DNA of 64,000 bases from an uncultured Odoribacter sp. (lineage in GTDB: Bacteria > Bacteroidota > Bacteroidia > Bacteroidales > Marinifilaceae), in contig CAJURM010000002.1 in assembly GCA_910589025.1 (NCBI GenBank), forward strand, positions 62,001 to 126,000, written 5' to 3'. This document shows, piece by piece, positions 17,345 to 26,076 of the stretch. The stretch's first letter is position 1; each line of letters begins with the position of its first letter. The position numbers and the translations under genes were made by a program. The notes under the pieces are model-generated. The model searched no databases and was not told the origin of the DNA. It worked only from the letters and a program-made list of their open reading frames with translations.

Positions 17345-17373
17345 TTGGGGCTTTGCATTTTTGTATATTTTTG
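17345..17373 (+). promoter_or_regulatory. Candidate promoter of the OPT transporter gene
   Basis: TTG at 17345-17347 and TATTTTTG at 17366-17373 (spacing 18 nt). Start of transcription would be near 17380, about 25 nt before the ATG. Confidence 0.45.
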
Positions 17374-17406
17374 GGTGCGGAAATATTTATTAATTTTTTT
17401 ATATAG

Positions 17407-19377
17407 ATGGAACAGGAAGAACAGAAAGTGAACTCACTGCCGGAAAATGCTTACCGGGAACTGAAGCCGGGCGAGGTATACAAACCTATGATGCCGGCGG
17501 ACTCCAAACCGAAGGAGGTGACCGTTTATTCGGTTGTATTCGGTGTCATTATGGCCATTGTTTTCTCGGCTGCCGCCGCTTATCTCGGATTAAGGGTGGG
17601 GCAGGTATTTGAAGCGGCGATTCCCATTGCGATTATCGCTGTGGGGATAGGAAATCTGGCGAAAAAGAATAACATGCTCGGACAGAATGTGATTATCCAG
17701 TCGATTGGTGCCAGTTCGGGGGTGATTGTGGCAGGGGCTATTTTTACTTTGCCGGCCCTTTATATTTTGGAGTTGGATGCTGATTTTTACCAGATTTTCC
17801 TGTCTTCCCTGTTTGGCGGCTTGCTGGGGATTCTGATGCTGATCCCGTTCCGTAAATATTTTGTGAAGGATATGCATGGCAAATATCCTTTTCCCGAAGC
17901 GACGGCGACAACCGAAGTACTGGTGTCGGGAGAGAAGAAGGGGAATCAGGCGAAACTGTTGGCCGTCAGTGGACTGATAGGCGGATTGTATGATTTCATT
18001 GTCAATACTTTCGGATGGTGGACGGATACGATTTCAACGCGTATCATGGGCTGGGGCGATATGTTGGCGGAAAAGACGAAAGTGGTGTTTAAAGTCAATA
18101 CCGGAGCGGCACTGCTGGGGTTGGGGTATATCATCGGACTGAAATATGCGGCAATTATCTGTGCAGGTTCGTTTGCGGTGTGGTTTGTGTTGATACCGTT
18201 TATCAGTTATTTTGCCGACGGACAGACGGTGGCTGTGGGAGAAGGGGTGACTGCGCTGATTCGGGACATGTCGCCGGAAGCCCTCTTTTCAAATTATGCA
18301 CGCCATATCGGTATCGGAGGTATTGCCATGGCGGGGGTTATCGGGATTGTCCGTTCTTCCGGAATCATAAAGAAAGCCCTGGGGCTTGCCGTGAGTGAAC
18401 TGAAAGGAAAGAAAGGAGCGGAGGAAACGGCAGAGCGTACACAACGCGATTTGTCCATGAAGTTCATTATGGCAGGGATTCTGGCTACATTGATAACCAC
18501 GTTTATTTTCTTCCGTTTCGGTGTGCTGGGCAATTGGTTCCAAACCGTCATAGCCATTCTGATTGTCTTTGTTATTTCATTTCTTTTTACGACGGTGGCG
18601 GCCAATGCCATTGCCATCGTGGGAACGAACCCTGTGTCGGGAATGACGTTGATGACCTTGATTCTGGCTTCCCTGGTATTGGTGAGTGCGGGATTGAGCG
18701 GTACGAGCGGCATGATGGCAGCGATGATTATCGGTGGTGTGGTTTGTACGGCGTTGTCGATGGCGGGAGGATTTATTACGGATTTGAAGATAGGCTATTG
18801 GCTGGGAACGACCCCGGCGAAACAGGAAGCCTGGAAATTTTTAGGCACGGCTGTTTCTGCCGCAACAGTGGCGGGAGTAATGATTATTTTGAATAAAGCA
18901 TACGGTTTCGTCGGTGAAGGGGCTATGGTAGCTCCCCAGGCGAATGCGATGGCAGCTGTAATCCGTCCTTTGATGGAGGGTGGGGCTACGCCCTGGATGC
19001 TCTATTTTGCCGGAGCGGCGTTGGCGTTGATACTGACGATGATTGGTGTCCCGGCGTTGGCTTTTGCATTGGGGATGTTTATTCCTCTGGACTTGAATAC
19101 CCCGTTGCTGGTGGGGGGATTGGTGAGCTGGTATGTATCCACCCGCAGTAAGGATGAACATGTAAACAAATGCCGTCGCGAACGCGGAACCCTCATTGCT
19201 TCCGGTTTTATTGCCGGCGGGGCTTTGATGGGGGTTGTCAGTGCCGTACTGAAATATGCGGAAATCGACTGGTTTGTCCAATGGGGCGGTGCTGAATGGC
19301 TGGCCGTTGTGATGTATGTGGCAGTGATTGGTTACTTGATTTGGGATGCTTTGCGGGCCAAGCCGGAGGAGGCATAA
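17407..19377 (+). CDS. OPT-family oligopeptide transporter
   Basis: A 656-residue inner-membrane protein with about 14-16 hydrophobic segments belonging to the oligopeptide transporter (OPT) family, which imports small peptides or metal chelates with protons. Features include the N-terminal LPENAYRELKPGEVYKPMMP followed by the first helix, the EATATTEVLVSGEK loop after HGKYPFP, and AANAIAIVGTNPVSGMTLMT in the second half. Length is typical for bacterial OPT proteins. The next gene, 47 nt downstream, is peptidase T, so the pair plausibly imports and then degrades small peptides. Confidence 0.9.
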   Translation: MEQEEQKVNSLPENAYRELKPGEVYKPMMPADSKPKEVTVYSVVFGVIMAIVFSAAAAYLGLRVGQVFEAAIPIAIIAVGIGNLAKKNNMLGQNVIIQSIGASSGVIVAGAIFTLPALYILELDADFYQIFLSSLFGGLLGILMLIPFRKYFVKDMHGKYPFPEATATTEVLVSGEKKGNQAKLLAVSGLIGGLYDFIVNTFGWWTDTISTRIMGWGDMLAEKTKVVFKVNTGAALLGLGYIIGLKYAAIICAGSFAVWFVLIPFISYFADGQTVAVGEGVTALIRDMSPEALFSNYARHIGIGGIAMAGVIGIVRSSGIIKKALGLAVSELKGKKGAEETAERTQRDLSMKFIMAGILATLITTFIFFRFGVLGNWFQTVIAILIVFVISFLFTTVAANAIAIVGTNPVSGMTLMTLILASLVLVSAGLSGTSGMMAAMIIGGVVCTALSMAGGFITDLKIGYWLGTTPAKQEAWKFLGTAVSAATVAGVMIILNKAYGFVGEGAMVAPQANAMAAVIRPLMEGGATPWMLYFAGAALALILTMIGVPALAFALGMFIPLDLNTPLLVGGLVSWYVSTRSKDEHVNKCRRERGTLIASGFIAGGALMGVVSAVLKYAEIDWFVQWGGAEWLAVVMYVAVIGYLIWDALRAKPEEA

Positions 19378-19424
19378 AAGGAAAGTGGGGCATCCGTATT
19401 TTAGAATTGTAATTTGAAACAGTT

Positions 19425-20642
19425 ATGGAATTGAAAGAACGTTTTTTGAAATATGTGGGGTTTGATACCCAAAGTGATCCTGAAAGTGAGAAGTTCCCCT
19501 CTACCGATAAGCAATTGGTATTGTTGAAACATTTGGCGGAAGAGATGAAGTCAATGGGTATGACAGAGGTGGAGATGGACCGTTACGGTTATGTGATGGG
19601 GACGGTTCCGGCTTCTCCCGGTTATGAGGACAAGAAGGTTATCGGATTTATTGCACATGTGGATACCAGTCCCGATATGAACGGGGCAAACATCCGTCCG
19701 CAGGTGATTGAAAACTATGACGGAGGAGACATTCCGTTGAACGGGGAGTTGACCATGACATTGAAGGATTTTCCGGAATTGTCGTTTTTTAAAGGGCATA
19801 CGTTGATTACGACCGACGGGACTTCTTTACTGGGGGCGGACGATAAAGCCGGGGTGGCCGAGATTATGACGGCTGCGGAGTATTTGCTGGCTCATCCGGA
19901 AATCAAACACGGGAAAATCCGTATCGGGTTTACGCCGGATGAGGAAATCGGGCGTGGGGTGGACTTTTTCGATGTAAAACGCTTTGGTGCTGATTTCGCC
20001 TATACGGTGGACGGCGGATTTGAAGGGGAACTGGAGTACGAGAATTTTAATGCTGCCGGAGCCAAGATAACAATCCAGGGGCGTAATATTCATCCCGGAT
20101 ATGCCAAGGATAAAATGCTCAATGCTTTGCAGGTGGCTGCCGATCTCAACAACCAGTTGCCGGTGTGGGAGCGTCCGGAACATACGGAAGGGTATGAAGG
20201 TTTTTATCATTTGACAGGACTTTGTGGCGGAGTGGAAAATGCAACGGTAGAGTATATTATCCGGGATCATTCGCGCGAGAAATTTGAAGCCAAGAAGAAG
20301 TACCTGATTGAGGTCGTGGATTTTTTGACTGAGAAATACGGGGAAGGGGTGATTACGCTGAATCTGAAAGACCAGTATTACAATATGCGGGAAATGGTGG
20401 AACCTCATCCGGAAGTGATTGATATTGCGATGAAGGCTATGGAGGAGGCAGGAGTTACGCCGCTTGTGCGTCCGATACGGGGAGGCACCGACGGAGCCCG
20501 TTTGTCGTATATGGGACTGCCGTGTCCGAATCTCTTTACCGGAGGTATGAACTTTCACGGGAAATATGAGTATTGTTCGTTAAATACGATGCAGAAGGCC
20601 ATGCAGACAATTCTTAATCTGGCCAGGCTTTGGGCGGAGTGA
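19425..20642 (+). CDS. pepT: Peptidase T (tripeptide aminopeptidase)
   Basis: Zinc-dependent M20-family exopeptidase releasing the N-terminal residue of tripeptides in the cytoplasm. The 405 residues match the usual length of about 408. Metal-site motifs appear in order: IAHVDTSPD, LGADDKAGVAE, TPDEEIGRG (catalytic Glu pair), YTVDGG and the C-terminal FHGKYEYC. Downstream of the OPT transporter with a short gap, so likely the same unit; a hairpin follows 13 nt after its stop codon. Confidence 0.94.
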   Translation: MELKERFLKYVGFDTQSDPESEKFPSTDKQLVLLKHLAEEMKSMGMTEVEMDRYGYVMGTVPASPGYEDKKVIGFIAHVDTSPDMNGANIRPQVIENYDGGDIPLNGELTMTLKDFPELSFFKGHTLITTDGTSLLGADDKAGVAEIMTAAEYLLAHPEIKHGKIRIGFTPDEEIGRGVDFFDVKRFGADFAYTVDGGFEGELEYENFNAAGAKITIQGRNIHPGYAKDKMLNALQVAADLNNQLPVWERPEHTEGYEGFYHLTGLCGGVENATVEYIIRDHSREKFEAKKKYLIEVVDFLTEKYGEGVITLNLKDQYYNMREMVEPHPEVIDIAMKAMEEAGVTPLVRPIRGGTDGARLSYMGLPCPNLFTGGMNFHGKYEYCSLNTMQKAMQTILNLARLWAE

Positions 20643-20654
20643 TACATAAAAAGC

Positions 20655-20684
20655 GCCGGATGTCTGATGGCAAAGACATCCGGC
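20655..20684 (+). terminator. Hairpin after pepT
   Basis: Perfect 11-bp stem GCCGGATGTCT / AGACATCCGGC with an 8-base loop, starting 13 nt past the pepT stop. No T-run follows on the plus strand, so it may act as a 3'-end stabiliser or a rho-assisted terminator rather than a classical intrinsic one. Confidence 0.45.
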
Positions 20685-20865
20685 AAACCAGATACGAATC
20701 AATTGTGATTACGTTAAGCCCTCTTTTCTGAGTTGCGGGATGTTCTTCCGCTTTTGACGTTCCGGATTTTTATTTCCTGTTGTAATGCTGCTGCCGGGTT
20801 ATGCGCCGGAGCATCCCTTTGTGTCGGAATTTTCGTAAAGGAATAAATAATTTTAGGAATGTTTT

Positions 20866-20894
20866 TTTGTTTTATTTTTAATTTTTTACTTTTG
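20866..20894 (+). promoter_or_regulatory. Candidate promoter of the nuo operon
   Basis: TTTG at 20866-20869 and TACTTTTG at 20887-20894; the spacing of 17 nt is slightly shorter than the usual 19-21. It would give a leader of about 145 nt. Confidence 0.4.
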
Positions 20895-21044
20895 GGACTT
20901 CATTAAACGTTTGTGCGGCAGATTGTGAATCCTTTGCCGGGTGTGCCCGTATTCTCGGTTTGCGGCGGATAATTGTTTTATGAAGGAGGTGAAAGGTATG
21001 GTCCGGAACGCGGGATATTTTCTGACAGGTTTTAATTTATTCTT

Positions 21045-21395
21045 ATGAATTTTACATTATTGGTCGTTGTATTGATTACGGCGATAGCATTGGTGGCTAT
21101 TGCTTTGGGAGTGGCGCGTTTTATTTCTCCCCGGTCTTTTAACGGACAGAAGGGAGAGGCATACGAGTGCGGTATTCCTACGCGGGGGAAGTCGTGGATG
21201 CAGTTTAAGGTGGGGTATTATCTGTTTGCGATACTGTTTCTGATGTTTGATGTGGAAACAGTGTATCTGTTTCCCTGGGCGGTGATTGTGAAGGAGACGG
21301 GAGTGGACGGCTTGTATTGTATCTTGTTTTTTATGGCGGTGTTGATTTTAGGATTGGCGTATGCCTGGAAGAAAGGAGCTTTGGAATGGAAGTAA
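21045..21395 (+). CDS. nuoA: NADH-quinone oxidoreductase subunit A
   Basis: Membrane subunit of complex I, 116 residues with three hydrophobic helices. The characteristic loop YECGIPTRGKSWMQFKVGYY between helices one and two carries the conserved Cys, and FLMFDVETVYLFPWA is the family signature of helix two. First gene of an eleven-function nuo operon; its end overlaps the start of nuoB by 10 bp. Confidence 0.95.
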   Translation: MNFTLLVVVLITAIALVAIALGVARFISPRSFNGQKGEAYECGIPTRGKSWMQFKVGYYLFAILFLMFDVETVYLFPWAVIVKETGVDGLYCILFFMAVLILGLAYAWKKGALEWK

Positions 21396-21949
21396 AGATA
21401 AAATCAATGAAGTATGAAGACTTCAAGGATAACGAATATTTGGAACAGTTGCGGGCGTCCGGTACGAATGTTATTGTGGGACGCTTGGACGACCTTATCA
21501 ATTGGGGCCGTTCGAATTCCGTCTGGCCGCTTACGTTTGCCACGAGTTGTTGCGGCATTGAATTTATGGCGGTCGGGGCGGCGCGTTATGACTTTGCCCG
21601 TTTCGGGTTTGAAGTGACGCGGGCGAGTCCCCGTCAGGCGGATGTGATTATTGTGGCCGGTACGATTGTGCATAAGATGGCTCCCGTGTTGAGGCGGTTG
21701 TATGACCAGATGGCGGAACCGAAGTATGTGATTGCCATGGGAGGCTGTGCCATTTCGGGAGGGCCTTTCCGGAATTCTTACCATGTGGTGCAGGGGGTCA
21801 ATACGATATTGCCGGTGGATGTGTATGTGCCGGGATGTCCGCCCCGTCCGGAGGCTTTGCTTTACGGTATGATGCAGTTGCAGCGGAAGATAAAGGTGCA
21901 GAAGTTTTTGGGTGAGGTGAACAGAAAGGAAAAGAAAGCAGATAAATGA
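21386..21949 (+). CDS. nuoB: NADH-quinone oxidoreductase subunit B (N2 cluster)
   Basis: Carries the terminal 4Fe-4S cluster N2 next to the quinone site. Cluster cysteines are visible in TSCCGIEFM, GGCAISGG and VPGCPPRPEAL. I start it at 21386 because the codon follows an AGGAG Shine-Dalgarno 8 nt upstream inside nuoA; a longer frame from 21317 would overlap nuoA by 79 nt and a shorter start exists at 21407. The resulting 187 residues fit the family. Ends ATGA-overlapped with nuoCD. Confidence 0.95.
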   Translation: MEVKIKSMKYEDFKDNEYLEQLRASGTNVIVGRLDDLINWGRSNSVWPLTFATSCCGIEFMAVGAARYDFARFGFEVTRASPRQADVIIVAGTIVHKMAPVLRRLYDQMAEPKYVIAMGGCAISGGPFRNSYHVVQGVNTILPVDVYVPGCPPRPEALLYGMMQLQRKIKVQKFLGEVNRKEKKADK

Positions 21950-23580
21950 TTCTCCGTATGAGTAGTTTAAAAGAGCATATATTGAAGATTGTTCCGGAGG
22001 CGGAAGTGAGTGAGGGGGAAGTGCCGGTAGTGAATGTCAGTCCCGGAGCGTTCCGGACGCTGGCGATACATTTGCGGGAGGATGCAGGGTTGCAGTTTGA
22101 TTACCTGGTGTGCATGACGGGGATGGATTTCGGGGAGAATCTGGGAGTGTACTATCGTTTCAGGTCGACAGTCTTGCGTCAGGAGCTGACGGTACGGGTT
22201 GAAACCGTTAACCGAGAGCAACCGGAGTTAATGACGGTTGCCGATTTGTGGGCAACGGCGGAGCTGAATGAAAGAGAGGTGTTTGATTTTTTCGGTATCC
22301 GTTTTATCAATCATCCGGATATGCGGCGTCTGTTTCTGAGAAACGATTGGGTGGGGCATCCTTTGCGTAAGGATTACGACCCGGCACTCAATGATGTGCG
22401 TCTGCACAGTGATGAAACGCTGGATACGGCTCCGGTGCTTGAAGTGACGGAGGAGGGTGTTGTGGAGGAGAAGGAAAATGTGGTGTTTGGTGATTCGGAG
22501 TATGTGGTGAATATCGGACCTCAGCATCCGGCCACCCACGGAGTGTTGCGTTTCCGGGTTTCTCTGGAGGGGGAGATGGTGAAGAAAGTGGATGTCAATT
22601 GCGGTTATATTCACCGGGGGATAGAGAAAATGTGTGAGAGTATGACTTATCCGCAGACGCTGGCGTTGACTGACCGGCTGGATTATCTGTCGGCTCATCA
22701 GAACCGCCATGCCTTGTGCCGTTGTATAGAGCAGGCGATGGGACTTGAGGTGCCGGAACGGGCGCAGTATATCCGAACGATTATGGACGAGCTGACACGG
22801 GTGGCGTCCCATCTGTTGTTCTGGTCTACGTTTTGTATGGACCTGGGGGCTTTGACGGCTTTTTTCTATGGTTTCCGCGACCGGGAAAAGATACTGAATT
22901 TGTTGGAGGAGACTTGCGGGGGGCGGTTGATAATGAATTACAATGTGATCGGAGGGGTTATGGCGGATATTCATCCCCGTTTTGTGGAGGGGGTGAAGGA
23001 GTTTATCCGGTATTTGCCGGGAGCGATGAAGGAGTATCACGAGATATTTACCGGGAATGTCATTGCCCGGCAGAGGATGCGGGGCATTGGGGTTTTATCC
23101 CGGGATAAGGCCGTTTCATTCGGAGTGACGGGACCGTCGGGACGGGCTTCGGGTTGGGCGTGTGATGTGCGTAAGCTGAAACCGTATGCGGTATATGACA
23201 AGGTGGCGTTTGACGAGGTATTGCGGGAAGACGGAGATGTGTTTGGACGCTATATGGTGCGGCTGGATGAGATTACCCAGTCTTTGCGGATTTTGGAACA
23301 GTTGATAGACAATATTCCTGCCGGACCCTACAGTGTGAAGACCAAACCGGTGGTAAAGTTGCCGGAAGGAAGCTATTTTACGAGTGTGGAGGCAAGCCGG
23401 GGTGAGTTCGGCGTATTGATAGAGAGCCGGGGTGAAAAGAATCCTTACCGTTTGAAGTTCAGGTCTCCGGGATTGCCCTTGGTGTCGGTAGTCGATACAT
23501 TGGCTACGGGGAATAAGATTGCGGATTTGATTGCAATCGGCGGTTCGCTGGATTATGTGGTGCCGGATATTGACAGGTAA
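21946..23580 (+). CDS. nuoCD: Fused NADH-quinone oxidoreductase subunits C/D
   Basis: A 544-residue fusion. The NuoC part (about 1-150) shows HLREDAGLQFDYL and the WATAELNEREVFDFFGIRF motif; the NuoD part (about 175-544) shows NIGPQHPATHGVLRF, GYIHRGIEKMCE, DRLDYLSAHQN and the C-terminal VVPDIDR. NuoD forms the quinone pocket with NuoB. Fusion of C and D is known from gammaproteobacteria and Bacteroidota. The start overlaps the nuoB stop (ATGA); an alternative ATG lies 12 nt downstream. Nickel-binding cysteines of the related hydrogenases are absent. Confidence 0.95.
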   Translation: MILRMSSLKEHILKIVPEAEVSEGEVPVVNVSPGAFRTLAIHLREDAGLQFDYLVCMTGMDFGENLGVYYRFRSTVLRQELTVRVETVNREQPELMTVADLWATAELNEREVFDFFGIRFINHPDMRRLFLRNDWVGHPLRKDYDPALNDVRLHSDETLDTAPVLEVTEEGVVEEKENVVFGDSEYVVNIGPQHPATHGVLRFRVSLEGEMVKKVDVNCGYIHRGIEKMCESMTYPQTLALTDRLDYLSAHQNRHALCRCIEQAMGLEVPERAQYIRTIMDELTRVASHLLFWSTFCMDLGALTAFFYGFRDREKILNLLEETCGGRLIMNYNVIGGVMADIHPRFVEGVKEFIRYLPGAMKEYHEIFTGNVIARQRMRGIGVLSRDKAVSFGVTGPSGRASGWACDVRKLKPYAVYDKVAFDEVLREDGDVFGRYMVRLDEITQSLRILEQLIDNIPAGPYSVKTKPVVKLPEGSYFTSVEASRGEFGVLIESRGEKNPYRLKFRSPGLPLVSVVDTLATGNKIADLIAIGGSLDYVVPDIDR

Positions 23581-23612
23581 AGAGATGTTGTTTTTGATTT
23601 AGAAAAAATATT

Positions 23613-24689
23613 ATGTTCGATTTTTCAGTGATAACCGGATGGGTGGATCGGATGTTACGGTCGTTTTTGCCGGAAGAGGCGACGGTTTTGGTGGAGTTTG
23701 TCATGATTGGGGTGGCTATTTTACTGGGGTATGCGGTGATAGCTCTTGTCCTGATTTATACGGAGCGCAGGGTATGTGCTTTTTTTCAGTGCCGTGTCGG
23801 ACCGAATCGTGTGGGGCCCTGGGGATTGACACAGAGTTTTGCGGATATGATCAAGATGCTGACGAAGGAGTTGATTACGATTAATAATGTGGATCGCTTC
23901 CTGTTCAATCTGGCACCGTTCATTGTGATTATTGCCTCTGTGATTTCTTTCAGTTGTCTGCCTTTTGCCAAGGGACTGGAGTTGATAGATTTCAATGTGG
24001 GGGCGTTTTTTGTGATGGCTGTGTCTTCGATGGGGATTGTGGGGATATTGCTTGCCGGGTGGTCAAGTAATAATAAATATTCGCTGATTGGCGCTATGCG
24101 TAGCGGTGCGCAGATGATCAGTTATGAGTTGTCGATCGGAATGTCTATCCTGACGATTATTGTGTTTACCGATACGGCGCAGTTGTCGCTGATTGTGGCA
24201 AATCAGGCGGACGGATGGTTTATTTTCAAGGGGCATGTTCCGGCTTTTATTGCTTTTATGATCTATCTGATTGCCGGAACGGCGGAGACGAACCGCGGGC
24301 CTTTTGATTTGCCGGAGGCGGATTCCGAACTGACGGCAGGGTATCATACGGAGTATTCCGGTATGCATTTCGGCTTTTTTTATTTGGCGGAGTACCTGAA
24401 TATGTTTATTGTGGCGGGGATGGCGACGACGTTGTTCCTGGGAGGCTGGATGCCTCTGTATATACCCGGCTGGGATGGGTTTAACCGGGCCATGGATTTT
24501 ATCCCTTCGCTGTTTTGGTTTTTGGGTAAGACCGGGGTGCTGATATTTATTATGATGTGGTTTAAGTGGACTTTCCCCCGGTTGAGGATTGACCAGTTGC
24601 TGACGTTGGAATGGAAGTATCTTTTACCGATAAATCTGGTGAATATGTTTGTGATGGTGATGGTGGTGGTTTTTGAGTGGCATTGGTAA
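23613..24689 (+). CDS. nuoH: NADH-quinone oxidoreductase subunit H
   Basis: Membrane subunit of 358 residues with eight or so helices that, with B and D, forms the quinone chamber. Signatures: RVGPNRVGPWGLTQSFADMI and AGTAETNRGPFDLPEADSEL followed by TAGYHTEYSGM. It lies 32 nt after nuoCD. Confidence 0.95.
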   Translation: MFDFSVITGWVDRMLRSFLPEEATVLVEFVMIGVAILLGYAVIALVLIYTERRVCAFFQCRVGPNRVGPWGLTQSFADMIKMLTKELITINNVDRFLFNLAPFIVIIASVISFSCLPFAKGLELIDFNVGAFFVMAVSSMGIVGILLAGWSSNNKYSLIGAMRSGAQMISYELSIGMSILTIIVFTDTAQLSLIVANQADGWFIFKGHVPAFIAFMIYLIAGTAETNRGPFDLPEADSELTAGYHTEYSGMHFGFFYLAEYLNMFIVAGMATTLFLGGWMPLYIPGWDGFNRAMDFIPSLFWFLGKTGVLIFIMMWFKWTFPRLRIDQLLTLEWKYLLPINLVNMFVMVMVVVFEWHW

Positions 24690-24706
24690 GGAATGATTGA
24701 AAGTTT

Positions 24707-25192
24707 ATGGAGATGAAAACGAATTATTTTTACGGTTTGTTTGCCGGGCTCGGTTCGTTGCTGACGGGAATGAAGGTGACATTGCGGGAGTTTTTTACCA
24801 GAAAGACAACGGAGTGTTATCCGGAAAACCGTTCGGCATTGAAAATGTATGAGCGCTTCAGGGGTACTTTGGAGTTGGTGCATAATGAGAGAAATGAACA
24901 TCGGTGTGTGGCTTGCGGCATTTGTGAGATGAATTGCCCGAACGGGACGATTCATGTGCATGCCGATGTGGTGGAGGATGAAAACGGGAAGAAGAAGAAG
25001 GTGTTGCGGGAGTATGAATATGATTTGGGGAGCTGTATTTTTTGCCAGTTGTGTGTGGTGAATTGTCCCCACCAGGCGTTGCGTTTTTCTACGGAGTTCG
25101 AGCATGCTGTCTTTACCCGGGAGAAACTGGTGCGTAAGTTGAATCGGGAGGGCTCGGTGCTGGAAGAGAAGAAAACGGAAGATAAATTATAA
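24707..25192 (+). CDS. nuoI: NADH-quinone oxidoreductase subunit I (2x[4Fe-4S])
   Basis: Ferredoxin-like subunit with two 4Fe-4S motifs, CVACGICEMNCPNG (about residues 66-79) and CIFCQLCVVNCPHQ (about 109-122). It connects the electron-input side with cluster N2. Because no nuoE, F or G follows, electrons probably arrive from a non-NADH donor through this subunit. 161 residues, 17 nt after nuoH. Confidence 0.95.
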   Translation: MEMKTNYFYGLFAGLGSLLTGMKVTLREFFTRKTTECYPENRSALKMYERFRGTLELVHNERNEHRCVACGICEMNCPNGTIHVHADVVEDENGKKKKVLREYEYDLGSCIFCQLCVVNCPHQALRFSTEFEHAVFTREKLVRKLNREGSVLEEKKTEDKL

Positions 25193-25205
25193 AAGCAGAT
25201 ATGGT

Positions 25206-25709
25206 ATGGAATTAGTGGTGTTTTGTATCCTGGCGGCGGCGATTGTGGTGTTTTCCGTGCTTACGGTGACCACACAGCGGATTCTGAGGTCGGCAACTTA
25301 TTTGCTGTTTGTTTTGTTTGCGACGGCGGGAATTTATTTTGAGCTGAATTATGCGTTTCTGGGGGCTGTTCAGTTGACGGTGTATGCGGGGGGGATTATT
25401 GTGTTGTATGTGTTTTCCATTTTGTTGACGAGTCCGGATGGGGACAAGCTGGCGACGAAGTTACCGAAGAGTAAGTTCTTTGCGGGGCTGGTGGCTGCTG
25501 TTGCCGGAGCGGTGTTGTGTATTTTTATTACGTTGAGCCATACTTTTCCGGTGACCCATTTTACGCCGGGAGAGTTGGGGATGAAACAGATCGGTTTCGC
25601 ATTACTGGGAACCGAAAAGTATCAGTATATGTTGCCGTTTGAGGCAATCAGTGTGTTGTTGCTGGCTTGTATCATCGGCGGGATTATGATTGCGCGAAAG
25701 AGAGGATAA
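25206..25709 (+). CDS. nuoJ: NADH-quinone oxidoreductase subunit J
   Basis: Membrane subunit of 167 residues with five hydrophobic helices. The family segment AVQLTVYAGGIIVLYVFSILL (helix three, with the pi-bulge region) is present, and the C-terminal helix ends IIGGIMIARKRG. Thirteen nt after nuoI, 42 nt before nuoK. Confidence 0.92.
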   Translation: MELVVFCILAAAIVVFSVLTVTTQRILRSATYLLFVLFATAGIYFELNYAFLGAVQLTVYAGGIIVLYVFSILLTSPDGDKLATKLPKSKFFAGLVAAVAGAVLCIFITLSHTFPVTHFTPGELGMKQIGFALLGTEKYQYMLPFEAISVLLLACIIGGIMIARKRG

Positions 25710-25751
25710 CGGAGAGCCTGCAGGGGCTTCCTATAATATAAGGAGTTTGTT

Positions 25752-26060
25752 ATGGTACCTATGGAGTATTATCTGGTGGTGAGCACCATTATGTTTTTTG
25801 CGGGGATTTACGGTTTTTTCACCCGGAGGAATTTGTTGGCAATATTGATTTCGATTGAGTTGATACTGAATTCGGTGGATATAAATTTTGCCGTTTTTAA
25901 CCGTTTTCTCTATTTCGATCATCCGGAGGGGTTCTTTTTCGCCCTTTTCGCTATCGGAATTTCCGCTGCGGAGACGGCGGTGGCGATAGCCATTATCATT
26001 AATATTTATCGGAATATACGGAATATCCAGGCTGGTAAGCTGGATAATATGAAATATTGA
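25752..26060 (+). CDS. nuoK: NADH-quinone oxidoreductase subunit K
   Basis: Small antiporter-like membrane subunit of 102 residues, with three helices and the buried glutamates in SIELILNSVDINF and SAAETAVAIAI. The ATG at 25752 has AAGGAG 6 nt upstream; the next ATG, 9 nt downstream, is the alternative. Forms the proton path next to NuoN and NuoJ. Confidence 0.95.
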   Translation: MVPMEYYLVVSTIMFFAGIYGFFTRRNLLAILISIELILNSVDINFAVFNRFLYFDHPEGFFFALFAIGISAAETAVAIAIIINIYRNIRNIQAGKLDNMKY

Positions 26061-26076
26061 TTTATTCGGTTTAGCT

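Larger units (their letters stand above)
20643..21044. other. 402-nt region upstream of the nuo operon
   Basis: After the pepT hairpin there is no supported gene. The segment 20820-20900 is AT-rich and contains the best promoter candidate. The remaining leader before nuoA (about 145 nt) contains GGAGGTGAAAGG near 20985, a perfect Shine-Dalgarno-like run that is too far from nuoA (about 50 nt) and is followed by no long frame. Confidence 0.45.
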
